Translations under genes and position numbers: made by a program
Shown here: positions 51,826 to 60,068 of the stretch, one piece after another
How the letters are laid out: each line of letters begins with the position of its first letter
Position numbering within the stretch: the stretch's first letter is position 1
Assembly (NCBI GenBank): GCA_038239005.1
Contig: JBBSFE010000005.1
Span: 1-64,000, forward strand
Source: DASXHD01 sp038239005
GTDB taxonomy: Bacteria > Myxococcota_A > Polyangia > Polyangiales > Polyangiaceae
Direction of reading: 5' to 3'
Length of the DNA stretch: 64,000 nt
Notes under the pieces: model-generated
What the model was told of the DNA's origin: nothing
The model's database searches: none
What the model saw: the letters and a program-made list of their open reading frames with translations, nothing else

Positions 51826-53790
51826 ATGACGGCGGGGGCGGTAGTCGTGACCGGCATGGGGGCCGCATCGGCACTCGGCACGGGTGTCGCCGCGCATCGC
51901 GCAGCGCTCTGGGCGGGTCGCGATGGGTTTCGTCCAGTCGACCGCTTCGACACGCAATCGCTGAGCACGCGCTTGGCAGCGACATGGCCCGGCTGGGACG
52001 GTCGAATACAACCGCAGCCCGGCCGCGACTGCGAATTGTTCGAGTCAGCCGCACCATTTCCGTTGCACGAGCTCGCGCTCGTTGCGGCGCGCGAAGCGTG
52101 GTCGAACGCGGGTGTCACGACGGATCGCAGCCGCGCCGCGCTCGTCTTCGGCACTTGTTTCGGTCACGGGTTCAGAGAGTTCAACGCGGTGACGGAGCGC
52201 ATCGCTGCCGGCCTCGAGCTCGGTGGTCCGCGCGTCACCATCTCGACGGCATGCTCCTCGTCGACCAACGCAATCGGCCTCGGACGCGACATGCTCCTTC
52301 GCGGACACGCTGACGTCGTCATTGCGGGAGGCGCCGACGCGCTCTTGCGCGAAGCGTTTGCAGGTTTCTCCGCGCTAGGCGTTCTCAGCCCCGAGCCGTG
52401 TGCGCCGTTCAGCGATCCACTCGGAACGACGCTTGGAGAGGGCGCAGGCTTCGTCGTGCTCGAGCGCGCCGAAGACGCCGCCAAGCGAAACGCACCAACG
52501 TGGGCGAGCATCTGCGGCTACGGCCTCTCGGCCGATGGCTTTCACGAAACCACACCGGACCCATCCGGCGCGGGCGTAGCGCGCGCGATTCGTGGCGCTC
52601 TAGAAGACGCAGACTGGCGCCCGGGCGACATCGACTTCGTGAGCGCACACGCAACGGGCACGGCCAACAACGATCGCATCGAGTGGTCCGTCATCGAGCG
52701 CGAGCTAGTTCTCGGAGCGCGCGCACCCGGCGTGAGCGGCTCGAAGGGCCACATCGGACACACACAAGGAGCGGCGGGCGCGCTCGAGCTGATCTTGGCG
52801 CTCATCTGTCATCACGAAGGGTGTGTTCCCCCGACGCTCCATTTTCGTGGGCCGCGCTCGGGGTGTCTCGCCGATCCGATCGCAGCGACCGCGCCACGAC
52901 CGATGCCCGTCGCACGCGCGCTCAAGCTCTCGGCCGCATTCGGAGGCGCGAACGCCGTGCTCTCGTATGGTTGCGGCGTCGTTTCGCCACGCGCGGATCG
53001 CACGCGCGCGCACGTCGTCGTGACGGGCACGGGTGTCGTTGGCTCCGCTGCGGGCCCGGGCGAAGATGTGGATCTCGACAGCCTCGGCGTTGACGGTCGG
53101 CGCCTCGATCGCTCTGCGCGCTGGCTCACCGCAGCTGCCGCACTCGCTTTATCGAAAGAGGCTCACACCGAAGGAATGGACCGCATCGGTCTCTTCGTCG
53201 CCGCGACGCAAATGCCTCCCGAAAGCGCAGCACGCTGCACCGAATCGATTCGAAAGCGCGGCGTCGCTGGCACGTCGGCGTCCGCATTCGCGCGCATGTC
53301 GGTGAATGCTCCCACCGGTGCGTGCACACAAGCGCTCGGGCTTCTTGGTCCGACATCGACCTTCTCCATCGGTGAGGGAAGTGGTTTGCTCGCCGTGGCG
53401 CTTGCCGCCGAGTGGCTCGCGTGGCGCGACGACGCAACGCGCATCCTCGCCGGCGCGGTCGATGAAGCTGCCGGCGCCGTGTGCGTCGCTCTCAAGCGCG
53501 TGGCCGCCGCAGATGTTGGCGCTGTCATCGTCGCGGGATGGGGTATCGCGGGTCCTCGTCGCGCCGATGAAGCCATTGCGCGCGCGATGCTCGGCCGCAG
53601 CCCCACCGACTCCGTCATCATCGATGGCGACAACGATTTGTGGAGCGCTTCGGAAGCGACACAATCATGCGTGATGGCTGCCGTAGGCGCGAAACAACTC
53701 ACGGAAGGACGCGCACGTTCGGTTCTTCTCGTCGCGGCGCGTGGCGCATCGAGCGTCGCGCTCGTGCTCGAACGAGTGTGCGCGCCATGA
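51826..53790 (+). CDS. Fused ketosynthase plus degenerate ketosynthase (KS-CLF-like)
   Basis: Protein of 654 residues in two halves. The first (1-380) is a beta-ketoacyl-ACP synthase II-type enzyme with Cys143 in STACSSSTNAIG, His275 in HATGT and Lys307/His312 in KGHIGHTQGAAG, so it is probably active. The second (about 390-654) starts again with HVVVTGTGVVGSAAG and keeps the overall thiolase shape, but the nucleophile region reads TFSIGEGSGLLAV without Cys and the HATGT and KGxxGH motifs are missing. It is thus chain-length-factor-like and shorter. The stop overlaps the ACP start (ATGA). It should elongate acyl chains on the downstream ACP. Confidence 0.88.
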   Translation: MTAGAVVVTGMGAASALGTGVAAHRAALWAGRDGFRPVDRFDTQSLSTRLAATWPGWDGRIQPQPGRDCELFESAAPFPLHELALVAAREAWSNAGVTTDRSRAALVFGTCFGHGFREFNAVTERIAAGLELGGPRVTISTACSSSTNAIGLGRDMLLRGHADVVIAGGADALLREAFAGFSALGVLSPEPCAPFSDPLGTTLGEGAGFVVLERAEDAAKRNAPTWASICGYGLSADGFHETTPDPSGAGVARAIRGALEDADWRPGDIDFVSAHATGTANNDRIEWSVIERELVLGARAPGVSGSKGHIGHTQGAAGALELILALICHHEGCVPPTLHFRGPRSGCLADPIAATAPRPMPVARALKLSAAFGGANAVLSYGCGVVSPRADRTRAHVVVTGTGVVGSAAGPGEDVDLDSLGVDGRRLDRSARWLTAAAALALSKEAHTEGMDRIGLFVAATQMPPESAARCTESIRKRGVAGTSASAFARMSVNAPTGACTQALGLLGPTSTFSIGEGSGLLAVALAAEWLAWRDDATRILAGAVDEAAGAVCVALKRVAAADVGAVIVAGWGIAGPRRADEAIARAMLGRSPTDSVIIDGDNDLWSASEATQSCVMAAVGAKQLTEGRARSVLLVAARGASSVALVLERVCAP

Positions 53791-54083
53791 CAGACGACAT
53801 CGCCCTCTATCTCGAACGTCGCGAGCGAGCGCTCCGAGAAGTCAGGGTTCTGCTCGCGAGCATCATCAACTACATGGGCGACCCTACCGACATCGATCCC
53901 GACGCGGGTCTCTTCGGCACGGGGCTCGGGCTCGACTCGCTCGATGCCGTGGAAGTTCTCATTGGTCTCGAGATCGATCTCGGCATCAAGCTCGAGGGCG
54001 ATGATCCACGCCGCCTCGGGCTTCGCAGCGTCAACGGCGTGGTCGACGCCGTCATGCGCGCGAGAGGAGAGCTGCCGTCATGA
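53787..54083 (+). CDS. Acyl carrier protein
   Basis: Carrier protein of 98 residues; Ser51 in GLGLDSLDAVEVLIGLE is the predicted phosphopantetheine site (D-S-L motif). An extra N-terminal helix (ALYLERRERALREVRVLLA) precedes the usual fold. It overlaps both neighbours by 4 bp (ATGA on each side), so its synthesis is tightly tied to the ketosynthase and the GcvT-like protein. A dedicated ACP of this kind separates the pathway from primary fatty-acid synthesis. Confidence 0.92.
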   Translation: MTDDIALYLERRERALREVRVLLASIINYMGDPTDIDPDAGLFGTGLGLDSLDAVEVLIGLEIDLGIKLEGDDPRRLGLRSVNGVVDAVMRARGELPS

Positions 54084-55084
54084 GCCTCGCCAGCGAAGTC
54101 GGCGCGATTCGCAATTCGGCGGGTCTCTCGCACGGGTCGCACATCGCCGTCGTTCGGGTCGACGGACCCGATGCGCTCGAGTTTTTGCAAATCGCGAGCA
54201 CGCAGTCGCCCTACATGCGCGAAGGTCGCGTGCGTCACACGCTCCTGCTTCGGGAAGACGGCACCGTTTACGCCGACGCCTTCATCGTGAAAGTCGAGGA
54301 GGCATTTCTCGTTCTCGCCGAAGGCCCCGACGAGCAAGCCGTCGTGGCGTGGCTCTCGGCCTTCAAGGCCGACAAGCAGGTCACGATCCAAGGCATGGCC
54401 GCCGATTGGATCACCCTCGGCATCGATGGGCCGTACGCGTGGGAAGTCGTCGCGGGACTCCTCGGTCCGGTCGTTCTTGGGCTGCCGTATTTGGCCCTAC
54501 TTCGACGCGAAGAGATCCTCTGTTTGCGCGCGGGCAAAACGGGCGAGTACGGCTACCTCCTTCTCATGCCGCGTGCGGGCGCGCCCGAGGCCCTTACCAA
54601 GCTCGCCGAAATCGGAAAATCGCTCGACCTGATGACCGTCACTCGCGAAGCGCTCGACGTGTGTGCGCTCGAGAATTGGCATTTCTCGATGCGCTCGTTC
54701 ACGGGGCCGCTGACACCGATCGAGCTGCAGCTTCAGTGGCGCATCGTGTACACGCGCGAGTTCTTCGGCGCCGCAGCACTGCGCGCGCGCCGCGCAGAAG
54801 GTGCGAAGACGCGCGTGACCTGCTTCACTTCGACGGACGTCGTTGCAGTCGGCCAGCGCGTCGAGCTCGACGGCATCGACGTCGGCGAAGTCCTCGCCGT
54901 GTGTGCATCGCCGACGCTCGGTCTCACGGTGGGCTCGGCATTGCTCGAGCGACGCGTGGCTCACCCGCACCTCACGTTCTCTGCGGGTTCCATGACGCTC
55001 CGCACATGCACGGCTTCGCTCGTCGACAACCGCAGCCTCGAAGTCGATCCTCACAAACATTCATACGCGACGCGGGGCACGTGA
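54080..55084 (+). CDS. GcvT/YgfZ-like folate-binding protein
   Basis: Protein of 334 residues with the aminomethyltransferase fold: GSHIAVVRVDGPDALEFLQ, LREDGTVYADAFIVKVEEAFLV (equivalent of the 'DDLIV' segment with its Asp) and LRAGKTGEYGYLLL (equivalent of TGExG(Y/F), where Glu binds folate). The C-terminal barrel is present (VGQRVELDGIDVGEVLAVCASPTLGLTVG). Relatives transfer C1 units (GcvT, DmdA) or aid Fe-S assembly (YgfZ). In this cluster it could add or remove a methyl/methylene group on the ACP-bound chain or serve the ferredoxin enzyme; both are inference. GTGA overlap with the next gene. Confidence 0.82.
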   Translation: MSLASEVGAIRNSAGLSHGSHIAVVRVDGPDALEFLQIASTQSPYMREGRVRHTLLLREDGTVYADAFIVKVEEAFLVLAEGPDEQAVVAWLSAFKADKQVTIQGMAADWITLGIDGPYAWEVVAGLLGPVVLGLPYLALLRREEILCLRAGKTGEYGYLLLMPRAGAPEALTKLAEIGKSLDLMTVTREALDVCALENWHFSMRSFTGPLTPIELQLQWRIVYTREFFGAAALRARRAEGAKTRVTCFTSTDVVAVGQRVELDGIDVGEVLAVCASPTLGLTVGSALLERRVAHPHLTFSAGSMTLRTCTASLVDNRSLEVDPHKHSYATRGT

Positions 55085-56064
55085 CGCGGCTCGAGGTCCA
55101 CGTCGACGCATCGCAATGCACTCGGTGTGGTGCGTGCGCCGCGCTCTGCCCGGAAGTGTTCGATGTCCGCGGCGACGCATCGCGCATTGCTCGGCAACCC
55201 GAGGCGAGCGAGCGCGTCGTCGTCGAAGCCGCCCGATGGATTTGCCCGACCAACGCGATTCGTGTCGAGTCGAGCGACGCCGACGACATCAAGGCAGCTC
55301 TCGATGAGGCGCCGCTATTCGACGAGCTCGCAACGGGTGCGGAGCGCGTTCGTTGGCCGCTCGCCTCCATTCCTTGGCAAGACATCGACGCCGCACGCGC
55401 GCCCGCCGAGCTTCGCGCGGTCGTGCGCGAAATGGCATTCTCCGAAAACGCCACCTACTCGGCGACGCAGCGCTTCCTCGATTCGTTTTTCGACGACGTC
55501 GACTTCTCTCAGTGGATCTCCGTGTGGTTTTACGAAGAGACGCGCCACCCACACGTCCTCGTCGAGTGGCTTCGTCGCGTTGGCGAGCCCGTCTCGAACG
55601 ACTTCATCGTGAAGGGCCGCGTGTCGACTCCATTCATGCGCTCGATCGTTGGCACACTCGTCACGAACGTCATTTCGGAGGTCACGGCCGCGCAGGCCTA
55701 TCGCCACCTCGCTGGCACGTCGCCGGAGCCTGTTTTGGCTGGGATCGCGCGTCGCATCGCCGGCGACGAAGCGCGACACGCGTCGAGTTTTTTCCGTTTC
55801 ACACGGCGCGTGCTCGCATCCAAATCGCCCGACGACGCTCGTCGCGATCGCGCGCGCGGCCTCGAAGTTCTCCAAGCATGGCTCGGCGATGCGAAGTCAG
55901 CGACGCATCCTGTCGCACAAATGCTCGAACGCCTGAACCGGGAAGGGGACCGCACACGCGTGATCCGAGTGATCGGTCTGCTCCTCGATCTTCCGTTGCG
56001 ACGCGCCGACGATGTCGCGGTAGTCTTGAGAGACTTACTTAGGGGACGTCATGACAATCGCTAG
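55081..56064 (+). CDS. Ferredoxin fused to acyl-ACP-desaturase-like di-iron protein
   Basis: Fusion of 327 residues, GTG start overlapping the upstream stop. Residues 1-62 are a single-cluster ferredoxin (Cys13, 16, 19, 23 and Cys55 in CPTNAI). Residues about 105-325 are a ferritin-like four-helix domain with Glu122, Glu153/His156 (EETRH), Glu200 and Glu230/His233 (DEARH). Order and spacing closely match the six ligands of plant stearoyl-ACP Delta-9 desaturase (E105, E143, H146, E196, E229, H232), so it is predicted to oxidise an ACP-bound chain with electrons delivered by its own ferredoxin. I know no characterised enzyme with this fusion. Confidence 0.87.
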   Translation: MTRLEVHVDASQCTRCGACAALCPEVFDVRGDASRIARQPEASERVVVEAARWICPTNAIRVESSDADDIKAALDEAPLFDELATGAERVRWPLASIPWQDIDAARAPAELRAVVREMAFSENATYSATQRFLDSFFDDVDFSQWISVWFYEETRHPHVLVEWLRRVGEPVSNDFIVKGRVSTPFMRSIVGTLVTNVISEVTAAQAYRHLAGTSPEPVLAGIARRIAGDEARHASSFFRFTRRVLASKSPDDARRDRARGLEVLQAWLGDAKSATHPVAQMLERLNREGDRTRVIRVIGLLLDLPLRRADDVAVVLRDLLRGRHDNR

Positions 56065-57430
56065 ACGACAAGTCGTGGGGTTGGGCGCGCTCGGCATCGG
56101 CGCGTTCGCTCTCGACGGCTGCGGCAGTCTCTTGCCGCTCGGCCAAAGTGCAGCTGCGCATCCGGAGGACGTCGATCGCATCCTTCGCGAGCTCGATCAC
56201 GTCATCGCAGACCTCGGCACGCTCGAAGCAGACCCCACGCGATTCGGAATCAAAGGCCACGGCGTCGACGTCGAAACCGGCCGCGCGATGTGCATGCGCC
56301 TCCTCAAGATGCTGTGCTTCTTGGGTACGTACCGCGACATCCCCGAGTCCATGTGGACGGAACCACGTATCGCCGAGCGCCTCGCGAAAACGCTGCCGCA
56401 AATCCACGCGGTCATCGTGGCGTCGCGCAATCAGCTCGCCAACCTCGACGAAGCCGAAGGCGCTCGCATCGACAAGCGTCTCCAAGACGACGCCGGGATC
56501 ACGACGCGCATCTTGGAGCGCATCGACGAGTACGCCAAGCAAGTCCACGTGCCGCTCGAGCAGCGCACGTATTTACGAACCGCGACGATGCAGCTTGCGG
56601 GTCGCTTTCGTTACGAGGGAACGAAAGACGTCACGGCGAAGCTCGCGCAGAAATTCGCGCGCACGTCGGCGCAGCGGCTCGCCGCTCTCGGCATGCAGCT
56701 CGATCAAGACGCACAGACCGGGGGAGACCAAAAACCCGAGGAGCCTGCGCCAATGCGAGCACAGTTCCACACGCAGGCGTCGGCTGCGCAAGCGCGCAGC
56801 GCAGCGTGTTCGATCGACTCGAAAGTAATTGTCGACGGCACCGAGCGCCAAGTCGTGCTCGATTGGGATGAGGCTCGTTGTTTGGCTTCCACGACCACGA
56901 GGCTCAAAGACGATCAGCCACCGATCCACGCGACCGTGCACATGGAGCCGGGCGCAGGCGGAACGAGCCTCGTCACCGTCACGCTTTTTCCGCCTGCGGG
57001 CGTGAACGCCAACGAGGCGCTCACCGCGAGTGTCACATCGATCGCCGAGTACCTTCAGAAAATGCTCGCGACCAATCAGCCGTGCGTGACGAGCGCCGAC
57101 TGCGGTCCGCTTCGTTGCATCGCCGAGCGCTGTCGCGATCCGTACGCGAAAGCGCCATCGGTTTCGCCGCCCGTCCAGTCACGCTTCGGCGAACGCGGTG
57201 AATCGTGCCGAACGAAAGCCGATTGCGAAAGCGCGCTCGATTGCAGCCACGGCGTTTGCAGCGCCGAGGCGCTCACGAGCTCGGCGCGACTCATCAACAC
57301 GACGCGCGACGTCGCCAAGTGGGGCGCGTATCTGAGCATTCCGCCCATCTGCGCCATTGGCGCGCTCGTCTTGCTCTCGTGTCTCTTCATGGTGATCGTG
57401 GCGGGTTGCATGTACGCCGGCGGTGATTGA
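56051..57430 (+). CDS. Tat-type lipoprotein with C-terminal membrane helix
   Basis: Protein of 459 residues overlapping the desaturase gene by 14 bp. The N-terminus MTIARRQVVGLGALGIGAF is a twin-Arg-like signal with lipobox-like LDGC. A helical region (about 30-230) with charged repeats, a beta region with a disulfide-type Cys, and two short Cys loops (CVTSADCGPLRCIAERC and CRTKADCESALDCSHGVC) follow. The last 30 residues are a transmembrane helix. No family is recognised. Position within the run suggests a role in handling the lipid product at the envelope. Confidence 0.72.
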   Translation: MTIARRQVVGLGALGIGAFALDGCGSLLPLGQSAAAHPEDVDRILRELDHVIADLGTLEADPTRFGIKGHGVDVETGRAMCMRLLKMLCFLGTYRDIPESMWTEPRIAERLAKTLPQIHAVIVASRNQLANLDEAEGARIDKRLQDDAGITTRILERIDEYAKQVHVPLEQRTYLRTATMQLAGRFRYEGTKDVTAKLAQKFARTSAQRLAALGMQLDQDAQTGGDQKPEEPAPMRAQFHTQASAAQARSAACSIDSKVIVDGTERQVVLDWDEARCLASTTTRLKDDQPPIHATVHMEPGAGGTSLVTVTLFPPAGVNANEALTASVTSIAEYLQKMLATNQPCVTSADCGPLRCIAERCRDPYAKAPSVSPPVQSRFGERGESCRTKADCESALDCSHGVCSAEALTSSARLINTTRDVAKWGAYLSIPPICAIGALVLLSCLFMVIVAGCMYAGGD

Positions 57431-57433
57431 GCG

Positions 57434-58108
57434 ATGCGCTTCGCGGTCCCCACAGCCGTCGCGCTCCTTGCGTTGTCACCTTCTGCGTTCGCGCAGCCGA
57501 CGGCATGTGGCGCGCGTTCGGATTGCCCCGCGCGGCTCCGATGCTTGCAAAACGTTTGCGTCGATGAGGACACGTTCCGCGCGGCGCAACCCGACGAGCG
57601 CCGCCGCGACAAGCTCGCCTTCACGCACACTGAGCCCACGCGCGCTTTCATCGGCTTTGCGCTCGGCGGCGTGCTTCCTGTGGTCTGGAACAATGTCGGC
57701 ACGGGCGGTCAATTTGCGATGCGCGTCGGTGTGCTCGTCGAAGGTCACGCCCAGTTCGAGCTCGAGGTTGGGGCGGCCGCGATCGGTGGGCTCGCGCCTA
57801 GTGCGGCCGGGTCGGTCGATGTCGTCGGTATGATTGGATACCTCGTGCCCATCAGCGACACGGTCTCGTGGATTGTGCGCGGCGGCGGAGGTGGCGGCGC
57901 CATTTTTGGCGACGACCGCAACTTCTCGAGCGGCGTCTTCGGTTTCGGCGAATTTCGGGTCGACGTATTCGGTGTGGCAATCAAGACCAGCAAGAGCGTG
58001 CTGGTCGAGTTCAACGCGCCATCGTTTCGCGTGATGCTCATGAACAACACCAACACCAATCCCATGCTGATGTGGGTGACGAACGTCACGCTGAACTATC
58101 TTTTCTGA
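57434..58108 (+). CDS. Probable outer-membrane beta-barrel protein
   Basis: Exported protein of 224 residues: signal peptide MRFAVPTAVALLALSPSAFA, a Cys loop CGARSDCPARLRCLQNVC of the same kind as in the preceding gene, then alternating strands with glycine turns (FIGFALGGVLPVVWNNVG, FELEVGAAAIGGLAPS, VSWIVRGGGGGGAIFG, VFGFGEFRVDVFGVAI) ending in VTLNYLF, a C-terminal aromatic residue typical of barrels. The next ATG follows its stop directly (TGA ATG). Its shared Cys module with the lipoprotein suggests that the two act together. Confidence 0.72.
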   Translation: MRFAVPTAVALLALSPSAFAQPTACGARSDCPARLRCLQNVCVDEDTFRAAQPDERRRDKLAFTHTEPTRAFIGFALGGVLPVVWNNVGTGGQFAMRVGVLVEGHAQFELEVGAAAIGGLAPSAAGSVDVVGMIGYLVPISDTVSWIVRGGGGGGAIFGDDRNFSSGVFGFGEFRVDVFGVAIKTSKSVLVEFNAPSFRVMLMNNTNTNPMLMWVTNVTLNYLF

Positions 58109-59692
58109 ATGAGCGTCGGCGTTTCGTACAAACAGAAGCCGATCAAAGGTCAGTTCGATGCCATCGCCATCGGCTCGGGCATGGGCGCGCTCACCGCTGC
58201 TGCGATCCTCGCCAAGTGCGCGGACAAACGCGTGCTCGTGCTCGAGCGTCACTACACCGCCGGCGGGCTGACGCATTCTTTCACGCGCCTCGGATACGAG
58301 TGGGATGTTGGTGTGCACTACGTCGGCGAAGTCGGCCCGGGCGGCGCACTGCACCAGCCGTTCACGTACCTCACCGACGGACGCCTCACGTGGGCTCCGC
58401 TTCCCGACGTGTACGACCGCATTCATCTCGGAGACCGCACGTACGATCTCGTGCGAGGGCGCGAGTGTTTTCTCGCGACGTTGAAGGACGCATTTCCAAA
58501 CGAGGCGAGCGTGCTCGATCGATACGTTGCGCTCGTCGAAGATTGCCGGCGTGCGAGCGGCGCGTTCTTCATGAGCAAATCGCTCCCGAGTGCGATGTCG
58601 CGTGTCGTGGGCCCTTCGCTACGCGCGGCGTACTTGGAGAGCGCAACGAGAACGACGGCGGATGTGCTCGGGTCGCTGACGCAAAACCGTGAGCTCATCG
58701 GCGTGCTCACGGCGCAGTACGGAAACTTCGGATTGCCGCCGAGCGAATCGAGCTTCGCCGTTCACGCAGGCATCGTGGGCCACTTCATGGAGGGAGGCTT
58801 TTTCCCCATCGGCGGAGCCGGCGCGATCGCGGAGGCGTTGGCGCCGACGATCGAAGCTGCGGGCGGCGCGATTTACGTGAGTGCCGAAGTCGAGAGCATC
58901 CTCATCGAGGATGGTCGTGCTTGCGGCGTTCGCATGGCCGACGGCCGCGAGCTTCGTGCACCCATCGTGATCAGCAATGCCGGCGTCGGGAACACATTCG
59001 GCAAGCTGGTCGCGCCAGACCTCGTTCCAGCCGAGCTCGTGGATGCGCTGTCGGTGCTGCGTCCATCGACGGGTTACATGTGTCTCTACTTGGGGCTGAA
59101 GAACACGGACGACGACCTCGGTCTCACGGGCACGAACCTCTGGATTTTTCCCGACGAGAACCACGACGAAAACTTCGCTCGTTTCCGCGACGACCCAGAG
59201 GCTCCGTTACCGTTCGTCTATGCGTCGTTTCCATCAGCGAAGGACCCAACGTTTCGCGCGCGCCATCCGGGTCGAGCGACGATCGATCTTCTCACCGCCG
59301 CGCGCTACGACTGGTTCGAACCGTGGGCGGGCAGCCGCTGGAAAAAACGCGGCGCCGACTACGAAGCGCTGAAAGCCCGCTTCAGCGAACGCATCCTCGA
59401 AATGGCGCTGACAAAACTCCCGCAGCTCCGCGGCCGCATCGACGTCCAAGAGCTCTCGACTCCGCTCACAACGCGCCACTTCACGACTCACCCTCACGGA
59501 GAGCTCTGCGGCCTCGACCACACCCCCGACCGCTTCGCCCACTCCCTCGGACCGCGCACCCCCATCCGCGGCCTCTATCTGACGGGTCAAGACGTGGCCT
59601 TGGTGGGCGTCGGCGGCGCCTTCACAGGAGGTGCCCTGGCCGCAGCAGCCATCGAGGGCCCGGGCGTTCTGCGCAACGTTCTATGGACGTAG
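58109..59692 (+). CDS. Retinol-saturase/CrtI-like FAD oxidoreductase
   Basis: Flavoenzyme of 527 residues. The FAD-binding Rossmann motif is AIGSGMGALTAAAILAK with LERHYTAGGLTHSF following; GGFFPIGGAGAIAEALAP and, at the C-terminus, GLYLTGQDVALVGVGGAFTGG are diagnostic of the phytoene desaturase/retinol saturase superfamily. Members add or remove hydrogen across conjugated double bonds. Closest in style to retinol saturase-like proteins, not to carotenoid enzymes, since no phytoene synthase is near. It is the last gene of the run and would finish (saturate or dehydrogenate) the chain. Confidence 0.87.
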   Translation: MSVGVSYKQKPIKGQFDAIAIGSGMGALTAAAILAKCADKRVLVLERHYTAGGLTHSFTRLGYEWDVGVHYVGEVGPGGALHQPFTYLTDGRLTWAPLPDVYDRIHLGDRTYDLVRGRECFLATLKDAFPNEASVLDRYVALVEDCRRASGAFFMSKSLPSAMSRVVGPSLRAAYLESATRTTADVLGSLTQNRELIGVLTAQYGNFGLPPSESSFAVHAGIVGHFMEGGFFPIGGAGAIAEALAPTIEAAGGAIYVSAEVESILIEDGRACGVRMADGRELRAPIVISNAGVGNTFGKLVAPDLVPAELVDALSVLRPSTGYMCLYLGLKNTDDDLGLTGTNLWIFPDENHDENFARFRDDPEAPLPFVYASFPSAKDPTFRARHPGRATIDLLTAARYDWFEPWAGSRWKKRGADYEALKARFSERILEMALTKLPQLRGRIDVQELSTPLTTRHFTTHPHGELCGLDHTPDRFAHSLGPRTPIRGLYLTGQDVALVGVGGAFTGGALAAAAIEGPGVLRNVLWT

Positions 59693-59699
59693 CGCGCAA

Positions 59700-59737
<38 letters not shown>

Positions 59738-59760
59738 GCAAACGCGTAGAGCTGCAGGAC

Positions 59761-59922
59761 GGAGGCGGAGACGGAGACGGAGGCGGAGACGGACGCGGAG
59801 GCGGAGACGGACGCGGAGGCGGAGGCGGAGACGGAGACGGAGACGAAGACGGAGACGGAGACGGAGACGGAGACGGAGACGGAGACGGAGACGGAGACGG
59901 AGACGGAGACGGAGACGGAGAC
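59761..59922. repeat. GGAGAC hexanucleotide tandem array
   Basis: About 27 units of GGAGAC or near variants (GGAGGC, GGACGC); the last 12 units (59851-59922) are perfect. The array fills most of the 376-bp gap between the flavoenzyme and transposase genes. No spacers, so not a CRISPR. Such a pure array should be length-variable. Confidence 0.92.
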
Positions 59923-60068
59923 GGCGGCGAGTGACCGTCAGGGATGTCCGCGGATTGCACGCCGCGAGTGTCAGGGATGTCCTCGGTCTGATCTGTCAGG
60001 GATCTGTCCGGTTCGTACCAAATGAAGTCCGTGAGCGAGCATCCTTGACGGGAAGCGACTCGCGATAT

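Noticed and set aside
53944..55080. Upstream extension of the ferredoxin-desaturase frame by about 380 codons
   Set aside because: Overlaps the ACP and GcvT-like genes, is Arg/Ser-rich without domains; GTG 55081 in a GTGA overlap starts exactly at the ferredoxin.
58109..59692. Phytoene desaturase of a carotenoid cluster
   Set aside because: No phytoene synthase, cyclase or other carotenoid gene nearby; C-terminal sequence is closer in style to retinol saturase-like proteins.
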